In this document: positions 57,542 through 64,000 of the stretch, one piece after another
Position numbering within the stretch: position 1 is the first letter of the stretch
How the letters are laid out: each line of letters begins with the position of its first letter
NCBI RefSeq assembly: GCF_002849855.1
Contig: NZ_CP018616.1
Span: forward strand, 248,001-312,000
Source: Vibrio azureus
Lineage (GTDB): Bacteria > Pseudomonadota > Gammaproteobacteria > Enterobacterales > Vibrionaceae
DNA: 64,000 nt
Direction: 5' to 3'
Made by a program: the position numbers and the translations under genes
Notes under the pieces: model-generated
Database searches by the model: none
Seen by the model: only the letters and a program-made list of their open reading frames with translations
Told to the model about the DNA's origin: nothing

Positions 57542-58027
57542 CTAACCACCCGGCTGCCATAATTTTGTTAGAGAACTCAATAAGCCTTCACTTGCCCCTT
57601 GCTTGCCTAAATACCCTAAAATTAGTGGCGCAAATTGACCTATCATAGATGAATTCAAGCCAAGTTTATCGAAAGCACCTTGTACCGCACCTAAGTTTTC
57701 TACGTTGCCTAAAAGTTTTTGTGCACCTTCTAACTTAGACATACCTGGGATCAGTGAACTGAGCTCCTTACTGTTTTGATCGGATAATTGACTCTGAGCT
57801 AAAGCCAGTAACGCACCGGTTCCCCCAGCAGCTTGCTCAGTGGAAACTGGTAGTTGGCTGGTTAATAAATTGGTCAATGGTGAACTTCCCGTGGTCATTT
57901 TGTCACTGACCATATCCATTAAGCCACTTCCTTCTTGCTCTGCTTTTTCCGTAAGGTTGTCAAGAAATGCATGTGCACTGCCAATACTCATAGTCAATAA
58001 CGGTAAAACAAGTGATAGTTTTCGCAT
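57542..58027 (-). CDS. DUF2780 periplasmic or secreted protein
   Basis: 161 residues with a signal peptide ending SAHA (about residue 20). The mature part is rich in Leu, Gly, Ser and Gln (LTNLLTSQLPVSTEQAAGGT; IGQFAPLILGYLGKQGAS), matching DUF2780 of marine gamma-proteobacteria. No membrane segment after the signal. Convergent with rplQ. Function unknown. Confidence 0.78.
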   Translation of the reverse strand: MRKLSLVLPLLTMSIGSAHAFLDNLTEKAEQEGSGLMDMVSDKMTTGSSPLTNLLTSQLPVSTEQAAGGTGALLALAQSQLSDQNSKELSSLIPGMSKLEGAQKLLGNVENLGAVQGAFDKLGLNSSMIGQFAPLILGYLGKQGASEGLLSSLTKLWQPGG

Positions 58028-58169
58028 GAGCCCTCCATGTGGTTCATAATTGTCTGAGTGGATCGTGATGTGTATGGAAACCTACTTGAGTGAGAAAGTA
58101 GGTTGGATATATCAGAATTCGATAACAGCTATTAGAAGGTGTTTAGATTTGGCTTAAAGTTTAGACAAA

Positions 58170-58195
58170 AAAAGCGGCGTTTGTGCGCCGCTTTT
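58170..58195 (-). terminator. intrinsic terminator of fklB
   Basis: A perfect 10-bp stem AAAAGCGGCG and complement with a 6-base loop, continuing into a T-run in the fklB direction, 24 bases past the stop. Confidence 0.9.
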
Positions 58196-58218
58196 CAACA
58201 TGTTGAAGTGAGTCTCAA

Positions 58219-58839
58219 TTATAGGATATCTAGTAGCTCTACTTCGAAAACAAGTGCTGCAAATGGAGGGATTGCTGCACCAGCACCACGCTCACCATAT
58301 GCAAGATCTTGTGGGATGTATAGTTTCCACTTTGAACCAACAGGCATCAGTTGAAGGGCTTCAACCCAACCTTTTATTACGCCCGTTACTGGGAACTCTG
58401 CAGGTTGGCCACGAGATACCGAGCTATCGAAGACAGTACCGTCAGTTAGCTCACCATGGTAGTGAACACGTACTTGAGATGCTGAAGTCGGGATTTCGCC
58501 AGTACCTTCAGTGATGATTTCGTACTGTAGACCAGACTCAAGAACGTTAACTTCTGGGCGTAGAGCGTTGTCTTTTAGGAATGCTTCACCGTCAGCAGCA
58601 GCTGCTTTAGCGGCTTCTTGACGAACAGCTTCTGCACGAGTGTGTAGCTCTTGCAGTGCGCTATTGATCTCGTCGATTTCGATAGATGGCATGTCACCCG
58701 TTAGTGCCGTTGCAATACCAGCAGCGATAGCGTCAACGCTAAGACCTTCTAGACCAGAACCAGCAAGTTGCTGACCCATTTGCAGACCAATACCGTAGCT
58801 TGCTTTTTGTTCTACTGTTTCAAAGTTTGTTTCAGACAT
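58219..58839 (-). CDS. fklB: FKBP-type peptidyl-prolyl isomerase FklB
   Basis: 206 residues, no signal peptide. An N-terminal helical dimerisation part ([20 protein letters not shown] near 13-32) is followed by a C-terminal FKBP domain (about 115-206: [39 protein letters not shown]). Length and sequence match E. coli FklB (FKBP22). Cytoplasmic proline isomerase and chaperone. A divergent ytfB-like gene follows, a pairing also seen in E. coli. Confidence 0.93.
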   Translation of the reverse strand: MSETNFETVEQKASYGIGLQMGQQLAGSGLEGLSVDAIAAGIATALTGDMPSIEIDEINSALQELHTRAEAVRQEAAKAAAADGEAFLKDNALRPEVNVLESGLQYEIITEGTGEIPTSASQVRVHYHGELTDGTVFDSSVSRGQPAEFPVTGVIKGWVEALQLMPVGSKWKLYIPQDLAYGERGAGAAIPPFAALVFEVELLDIL

Positions 58840-59121
58840 GGAATGTCGCTCTTGTTAGGAGTAATAAAAAGACAGCATATCAGTTTCGAGCTAGGGTTTA
58901 AATGATTGTCCTTCAATCTGTGTGCTATACCCAAGCATCTTTCAGTGACTTAAGCATTTCGTTCCGTAAGCTTGGCTGAAAATACAATGAAACCTTGATA
59001 TACCTCGTCAATCTAGGTCATTTTTTAGCTAATTTATGCCAAATTACATTTTACTTTGGCAAAAAACATATACTCATTGCGCTGATATTTTTATACTGAG
59101 ATCAGAAGTATTAAGGAAACC

Positions 59122-59721
59122 ATGAGAATGAATCGTCGCAGAAAGAAAAAACAGCAGGTCGATTATGTCGAATTGGTGAAACAAAAATTCACAGCTATCG
59201 ACTGGAAATCGCTAGGCAGTAAAGCGTTCTGGCATCGTCGCTGCCTGCCAATCGTATCTTTTTGGCAGAGGCTTCCGAAGCTACATCAACGCCTATTGAT
59301 GGTGCTGATCCCGTTTGTCTTGGTATTGCTGGTTTTACCGCAACCTGCATTGACGGATGATAAGGCCTTACCGCCTGTGGAAGCTCAGCGTGTGGCTATC
59401 GAGTTGAATGCACAAAGTTTAAGTGAGCAGCGTTCACCGCAAGAAACGGAATCCAAATCAGCGCTTTGGAAAACCTACACGGTTAAAACAGGTGATACGC
59501 TTGCCCAAGTATTTCGTAGCATTCAATTGCCTATGTCTGACCTCAATGCACTGGTTAAAGTGGAAGGAAGTGATAAACCTCTTAGCCGCATTAAACAAGG
59601 CCAGCTTATTCGTTTTAAGCTAACTAAAACGGGCATTCTCGATATGCTACAACTGGAAAACAGTGGTGAGTCAGTGATATTTTTCCGTTTATCCGATGGC
59701 GGTTTTGCTCGCAGTAAATAA
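59122..59721 (+). CDS. YtfB/OapA-like cell-envelope protein with LysM-like domain
   Basis: 199 residues. A basic cytoplasmic N-terminus (RMNRRRKKKQQ) precedes one membrane segment near 58-75 (LLMVLIPFVLVLLVLP). The periplasmic C-terminal domain begins YTVKTGDTLAQVFRSIQLP near 113, a LysM-like (OapA) fold. E. coli YtfB, beside fklB, has the same architecture, binds glycans and affects division. GAAAACC-type leader with AAGGA upstream. I leave the symbol blank because orthology is judged by eye. Confidence 0.8.
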   Translation: MRMNRRRKKKQQVDYVELVKQKFTAIDWKSLGSKAFWHRRCLPIVSFWQRLPKLHQRLLMVLIPFVLVLLVLPQPALTDDKALPPVEAQRVAIELNAQSLSEQRSPQETESKSALWKTYTVKTGDTLAQVFRSIQLPMSDLNALVKVEGSDKPLSRIKQGQLIRFKLTKTGILDMLQLENSGESVIFFRLSDGGFARSK

Positions 59722-59726
59722 GCTAA

Positions 59727-59859
59727 TATACCCAAATAACCTCAAGATGCTTGATTCAGAGCGAGGGCACTGAGTTGAATTCAAGGAAGACAACGAAGCG
59801 GAATAGCAGGCTCTTTCCAAGTTGTATAATACCCAAGAACTTGAGAGGGCTTGGGTATT
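59727..59859. repeat. ERIC-like palindromic intergenic repeat
   Basis: The element begins ATACCCAAATAACCTCAAG (59728) and ends CTTGGGTATT (59859), with GATTCAGAGCGAGGGC inside. Its right part forms a separate hairpin, 59828-59859 (AATACCCAAG with complement, 12-base loop). This resembles the ERIC/IRU-type repeats common in vibrios. It lies between ytfB-like and DUF4405 genes. Confidence 0.65.
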
Positions 59860-59905
59860 CATGAGGTGTGTGTCCGATTCATCCATGATGAAGAGCCCAC
59901 AATAT

Positions 59906-60382
59906 CTATCTGAAAATTAACGTTAGTAGTTGCTCATTACTGAGGCCGTTTTTCTGTGCTACTTCGGTGATCGTCGCGTTTTCATTATTGATCTGGATGT
60001 GATTGGCTTGCATCACAGCTTTTATTTCCTCAAATGACATATGCTTTAGCGCAGCAATGGTTTCCATTGAGGCATTATCTATAGCGGCAAAGAGGTTTGC
60101 AGCAGGGTTACCCGTGCCATCTTCTGGCTGTAACATGCTACTGCCAAGTAATAAGACACAGACTATCAACACCAGATTACTGCCTTTTTTTAAGTGCATC
60201 AGAACCGATTTCTTGTGCATTAAGACATGACTCATGACTGCTAGGGTAAGAATCAAGCCTATCCATTCATGCATTAACACCACTTTTTGCGGCATGATAT
60301 CGAAGAACAGCATGACGCCTGATACTAAGACCAGCAGGCTAGTAACAATGAGAAGTGGGGTGGTTTTCTTTCTTTTTGACAT
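59906..60382 (-). CDS. DUF4405 inner-membrane protein
   Basis: 158 residues. Three hydrophobic segments (near 9-27, 37-55 and 67-82) with histidines in the second (MHEWIGLILTLAVMSHVLMH), as in DUF4405 proteins that resemble haem-binding four-helix cytochromes. A C-terminal helical soluble part follows. Only two or three histidines are conserved in position, so haem binding is a guess. Monocistronic. Confidence 0.7.
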   Translation of the reverse strand: MSKRKKTTPLLIVTSLLVLVSGVMLFFDIMPQKVVLMHEWIGLILTLAVMSHVLMHKKSVLMHLKKGSNLVLIVCVLLLGSSMLQPEDGTGNPAANLFAAIDNASMETIAALKHMSFEEIKAVMQANHIQINNENATITEVAQKNGLSNEQLLTLIFR

Positions 60383-60476
60383 AACACTTTCGCCTTTTTT
60401 ATTCAGGATGAGAATAATAAAGGCTGGGTAAAATAGCGCTTATCGATTTATGACAACCTTCTTGTCATTTTTGTCA

Positions 60477-61184
60477 TTATTGTTTGGCGTTGTAGCGTTT
60501 CAGTGCAGAAGAAAAGGTCGGTAGGCTTTGGTAGCCAAGCTCGAGAGCTACATTCGTTGCACTATGACCTTGTTTGAGCATTTGATTAGCACGCTCCATG
60601 ACAATCATATTCCGCCAGTCACCAAATGAACGGTTAAATTGCTTGTAAAATAGCCGGTTCAAGGTCCTTTCAGAAGCGCCACAATGTTTGGCAAAATCTT
60701 GCAAAGTAATATTTTTATTTGGGTTAAGACACACAGCATGGATCAGAGAATTGAGGCGTTTGTCGAAATGATTTGTGTGCGCTTGAATCTCTTGTATTTG
60801 GCTTAAATGCCGTATTTGGTCCCAAAGAACATTGTTGTAAGCATGTTGAGTATTGATATCAAAACTGAGGTGATGTTGGCAATATTCATGCATTAATTGA
60901 GACCAAAGATTTGTGACTCTAAGTAACGCCGGTTTTGTCGTTAAGGGTTTCGGTGGAGATTGATTAAAAAACAGCAAGCTCAAGCAGGAGTCTTGGAAAA
61001 AGATCGCAGAGTGGGATTCGTTTGCAGGGATCCAAAGTGCTTGACCATTAACAGCATGGTAGTTTTGTTTTTCTGTTTGTAAAGCGCATAGCCCGCTATG
61101 AACATAGACTAATTGATGCTCTTGGTGAGAGTGATAATCCGAACGTTCTTCTATTTCATAATGCTTTATCTTGTGCTCTATCAT
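60477..61184 (-). CDS. AraC-family transcriptional regulator
   Basis: 235 residues. N-terminal cupin-like sensor (YHSHQEHQLVYVHSGLCAL near 17-35) and C-terminal double helix-turn-helix (ITLQDFAKHCGASERTLNRL and ATNVALELGYQSLPTFSSAL near 155-230). Its start overlaps the end of the DMT exporter gene by 29 bases, so it is co-transcribed with it and may regulate that exporter. Inducer unknown. Confidence 0.88.
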   Translation of the reverse strand: MIEHKIKHYEIEERSDYHSHQEHQLVYVHSGLCALQTEKQNYHAVNGQALWIPANESHSAIFFQDSCLSLLFFNQSPPKPLTTKPALLRVTNLWSQLMHEYCQHHLSFDINTQHAYNNVLWDQIRHLSQIQEIQAHTNHFDKRLNSLIHAVCLNPNKNITLQDFAKHCGASERTLNRLFYKQFNRSFGDWRNMIVMERANQMLKQGHSATNVALELGYQSLPTFSSALKRYNAKQ

Positions 61185-62043
61185 ATTTCTTTCTTGCTAA
61201 TCTCCAGCGAGAGGCAATGGCATTTTTTAGCATTATCGGTAGGAGGATCATTGCCATTCCAATGATGCTTAAAATATCTGGTATTTCATTGAACCAGTAT
61301 ATGCCAAATAGTGTGACAAATACTAAGCCAGAATATTCAGCAAAAGCAATTTCTCCAGCGGGTGCTTTTTGGTAAGCCAATACCGCTAAGCCATTGTAGC
61401 TTAAAATGCAGCCCGCACTCATAAAAACAAGCGTCAACTCTCTTGCAGTTATGGGTTGCCAATAGAAGGCCGCTAATAATGTGGAAAAGGGAAGCGAAAA
61501 TAATGTGGTCCACCATAACGTCGTCACGACTGTTTGTTCGCTGGGTAAGCGTCTTACTAATATATTAAACAGCGCAAGGGTTGTTGCCGTACCTAAAGCG
61601 AACAGTGCTGCCCAATGAAATTGGGTTGGTCGTAGCACAATTAATACGCCAATAAATCCAAAGCCAGTGAGTAGTATTTTACTTAATGGCGGGTGCTCTT
61701 TTAGTAGCCATACCGATAGTGGCAGCATAAGAAGTGGTGCAGCGTAGAACACGGCATTGGCTGTTGCTAGCGGTAAATAGGTGATGGCAACCATCATACA
61801 GCCACTCCCGAGCAAAATAAGATGGGCTCGAATCAGTGTGATCGGTGTTTGTTTGAGCGTGCGTTTGTCCTGCTTTTGTTTCAGATAAAAGGGCAAAATA
61901 AGCAGTAGGGCAAAACATTGGCGCAGAAACATGTATTGAAATGGGGAGATGCCCCCTTCGATAAGTTTTACGGCAACATCAGACAAAGAGGCTGCCAAGT
62001 TACCGAGTACCAGTAAGAGTAACGCCAAATGATGGGAAGACAT
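61156..62043 (-). CDS. DMT-superfamily (EamA) transporter
   Basis: 295 residues with ten predicted membrane segments in two EamA repeats (about 1-135 and 145-285). Opens LALLLLVLGNLAASLSDVAV; FAEYSGLVFVTLFGIYWFNE in the second repeat is typical. Probable exporter of a metabolite or toxic compound. Middle gene of a three-gene group with a GNAT gene upstream (adjacent, no gap) and the AraC regulator downstream. Confidence 0.88.
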   Translation of the reverse strand: MSSHHLALLLLVLGNLAASLSDVAVKLIEGGISPFQYMFLRQCFALLLILPFYLKQKQDKRTLKQTPITLIRAHLILLGSGCMMVAITYLPLATANAVFYAAPLLMLPLSVWLLKEHPPLSKILLTGFGFIGVLIVLRPTQFHWAALFALGTATTLALFNILVRRLPSEQTVVTTLWWTTLFSLPFSTLLAAFYWQPITARELTLVFMSAGCILSYNGLAVLAYQKAPAGEIAFAEYSGLVFVTLFGIYWFNEIPDILSIIGMAMILLPIMLKNAIASRWRLARKKYDRAQDKAL

Positions 62044-62496
62044 CTAGCTTCCTCGACGCATATTCACATGTAGGATGCCATCTTCAAGGTAGACATCTGA
62101 GCTGACTTCAAAACCATGCTGAGCATAGAAGGCAACAAGATGCTCTTGTGCTCCGATTTCAATACTTTGCTCAGGCCAGAGCCTTTGACAATGAGTCAGA
62201 GCTTGTTGAAGTAATTGATGACCTAAACCTTGTTTTCTGGCACTCAACTTGGTGGCTACTCGACCAATACTGACACACTCAAAAGAGAGACCGCTGGGCA
62301 GTAAACGTGCACAAGCGACCAGTTGATCACCTTGATAGCCGAGTAAGTGCTGAACATCTTCGATGGTGTCTTTACCGTCGAGCTCAGGGTAGGGGCATGT
62401 TTGTTCAACGACGAAGACATCGACACGCAAACGAAGCATTTCATACAATTGTTGATTGGTGAGTTGAGAGAAAGGCAAAAGTACCCAGTTCAGCAT
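62044..62496 (-). CDS. GNAT-family N-acetyltransferase (ElaA-like)
   Basis: 150 residues. The opening LPFSQLTNQQLYEMLRLRVD and VVEQTCPYPELDGKD match the ElaA subfamily. The acetyl-CoA loop reads VSIGRVATKLSARKQGLGHQ near 78-97, and FYAQHGFEVSSDVYLEDGI closes the fold. Substrate unknown. It precedes the exporter with no gap, so it belongs to the same transcript. Confidence 0.85.
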   Translation of the reverse strand: MLNWVLLPFSQLTNQQLYEMLRLRVDVFVVEQTCPYPELDGKDTIEDVQHLLGYQGDQLVACARLLPSGLSFECVSIGRVATKLSARKQGLGHQLLQQALTHCQRLWPEQSIEIGAQEHLVAFYAQHGFEVSSDVYLEDGILHVNMRRGS

Positions 62497-62654
62497 CGTT
62501 GTATCTCCAAAACATAAGAGGATTGATTCAATATTGCGACGACTTTACGCTTATTTGTACTCATACTCATTAACAATGGTTAATTTTATCTGGCCTTCGC
62601 CGCAAATCTGGCGATAATGTGCCCTCTTTTCACACCACCTGAGGATGTTTCCCC

Positions 62655-64000
62655 GTGAGCAAACCAACTTTTGACCAAGTAGGGTTAAATCCAGCCTTAC
62701 TCGATACGCTGGCTTCATTGAATTATACCCATATGACGCCGATTCAAGCGTTGAGTTTACCGGCGATTTTAAATGCTCGTGATGTGATTGGTCAGGGTAA
62801 AACAGGTTCTGGTAAAACCGCTGCGTTTGGCCTTGGTGTATTATCTAACCTCAATGTGAAGCGCTTTCGAGTTCAGTCGTTGGTGCTTTGTCCTACGCGT
62901 GAGCTTGCCGATCAGGTGGCGAAAGAGATTCGTACTTTGGGTCGAGGTATTCACAATATCAAAGTGCTGACGTTATGTGGCGGTATGCCAATGGGCCCTC
63001 AAATTGGTTCATTAGAGCATGGTGCACATATCTTAGTTGGCACCCCTGGCCGTATTCTTGATCATTTAGAGAAAGGTCGTATCAATTTAGACGAGTTGAA
63101 CACCTTGGTGCTTGATGAAGCCGATCGTATGTTGGAAATGGGCTTCCAAGACGCACTCGATGCCATCATTGCGGCGGCGCCTAAACAACGTCAAACACTG
63201 CTATTTAGTGCGACATTTCCAGAGAAGATCGAACAGATTGCTCAGCGCATTATGCAATCACCTGAGATGATCAAAGTGGAATCGACGCACGATACTTCCA
63301 GCATTAAACAGTACTTTTATCAGGTTGAAGGTTCGGAAGCGCGAGATGAAGCTCTAGCCAATTTGCTTTTGACCCACCAACCAGAGTCTGCAGTCGTCTT
63401 TTGTAATACTAAAAAGGAAGTGCAAAGCGTCGCTGATGAACTGCATCACAAAGGCTTCAGTGTGATCGATCTTCATGGGGATCTTGAGCAACGAGAGCGT
63501 GATCAAGCTTTGGTACAGTTTGCTAACAAGAGTGTTTCTATCCTTGTTGCAACGGATGTTGCCGCGCGTGGCCTCGATGTCGATAACCTTGATGCCGTAT
63601 TTAACTTTGAGCTGTCTCGCGACCCAGAAGTGCATGTGCACCGTATTGGTCGTACTGGTCGTGCGGGGAGTAAAGGACTTGCATTTAGCTTTTATGGCGA
63701 AAAAGATGGTTTACGTGTTGCGCGTATCGAAGAATATTTAGAGATGGATGTGATGCCAGCAACCCTGCCTGTGAAATCAACCCAGCAGCCATACCAAGCG
63801 AAAATGGTAACGATTAACATCGATGGTGGTAAGAAGCAAAAAGTACGTGCTGGTGACATTCTAGGCTGCTTAACCGGTAAAAATGGTATCACAGGTGCAC
63901 AAGTGGGTAAGATCCAGTTAATGGCGATGCGATCTTATGTTGCTGTGGAGAAATCTGTGGCGAAGAAAGCGTTGCAAACCATCAGTAATGGCAAAATGAA
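62655..64000 (+). CDS. dbpA: ATP-dependent RNA helicase DbpA (3' end beyond window)
   Basis: About 448 codons are present, running off the right edge; E. coli DbpA has 457, so little is missing. Start is GTG at 62655 (SKPTFDQVGLNPALLDTLAS) with GAGG upstream. Helicase motifs: Q motif (MTPIQALSLPAI), Walker A QGKTGSGKTAAF, VLDEADRMLEMGF, LFSATFP and HRIGRTGRAGSKG. The C-terminal domain (about 375 on; KMVTINIDGGKKQKVRAGDI) is the DbpA-specific RNA-binding domain for 23S rRNA hairpin 92. It aids late 50S assembly. Confidence 0.94.
   Translation, partial: MSKPTFDQVGLNPALLDTLASLNYTHMTPIQALSLPAILNARDVIGQGKTGSGKTAAFGLGVLSNLNVKRFRVQSLVLCPTRELADQVAKEIRTLGRGIHNIKVLTLCGGMPMGPQIGSLEHGAHILVGTPGRILDHLEKGRINLDELNTLVLDEADRMLEMGFQDALDAIIAAAPKQRQTLLFSATFPEKIEQIAQRIMQSPEMIKVESTHDTSSIKQYFYQVEGSEARDEALANLLLTHQPESAVVFCNTKKEVQSVADELHHKGFSVIDLHGDLEQRERDQALVQFANKSVSILVATDVAARGLDVDNLDAVFNFELSRDPEVHVHRIGRTGRAGSKGLAFSFYGEKDGLRVARIEEYLEMDVMPATLPVKSTQQPYQAKMVTINIDGGKKQKVRAGDILGCLTGKNGITGAQVGKIQLMAMRSYVAVEKSVAKKALQTISNGKM

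Overview
The window is chromosomal DNA of a Vibrio (or very close Vibrionaceae relative). Three things support this. The polysaccharide locus lies between gmhD and rjg, the known borders of surface-polysaccharide loci in V. cholerae and V. parahaemolyticus. Proteins such as ZapB, FtsN, HslVU, RraA, MenA and the S10/spc/alpha ribosomal proteins are of gamma-proteobacterial type. Gene order rpmE-priA-cytR-ftsN-hslV-hslU-menA-rraA-zapB matches the enterobacterial order. I cannot name the species from sequence alone.

Region 1 (1-29.3 kb) is a surface-polysaccharide (capsule/K- or O-antigen type) locus. Leftward from a shared regulatory region run yjbEFGH-type secretion genes (ending at 359), then the 5' end of gmhD. 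Rightward, behind a JUMPstart/ops element (4911-4948), come an outer-membrane beta-barrel, a very large Wza-like exporter, a four-helix-bundle protein, Wzz, a Kdo set (kdsA, a decayed kdsC-like remnant, kdsB, kdsD), Wzx flippase, a KpsC/KpsS-like transferase, a Wzy-like polymerase, two more glycosyltransferases, and the L-FucNAc module fnlA-fnlB-fnlC-wbuB-wbuC. A WecA-type initiating transferase (minus strand), ugd, a DUF900 hydrolase and the rjg beta-CASP hydrolase close the locus. The inferred product is a Wzx/Wzy-dependent glycan containing L-FucNAc and probably Kdo and hexuronic acid. The stretch of about 10-19 kb is visibly A+T-richer than its flanks, as expected of a transferred glycan-specific core.

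Region 2 (29.5-43.3 kb) is conserved housekeeping DNA: tpiA, a CHMI-family isomerase, DUF805 and DUF3135 proteins, a Cys-rich HTH regulator, zapB, glpX, rraA, menA, hslUV (with a near-consensus sigma-32 promoter), ftsN, cytR (with a CRP-type site upstream), priA and rpmE.

Region 3 (43.4-57.5 kb) is the S10, spc and alpha ribosomal-protein operons, rpsJ to rplQ, including secY, the short rpmJ and rpoA. S10 and spc promoters, an L4-type leader and terminators are visible.

Region 4 (57.5-64 kb) holds a DUF2780 protein, fklB, a ytfB/OapA-like LysM protein, an ERIC-like repeat, a DUF4405 membrane protein, an AraC-DMT exporter-GNAT cluster and most of dbpA.

The least explained signal is a family of repeats built on CCTAGG / ACCCTAGG, at about ten places. 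They concentrate in the polysaccharide locus and its borders, sit mostly at gene 3' ends, often supply the TAG stop codon, form two perfect 8-bp tandem arrays (6 and 13 units), and flank the four-helix-bundle gene on both sides.
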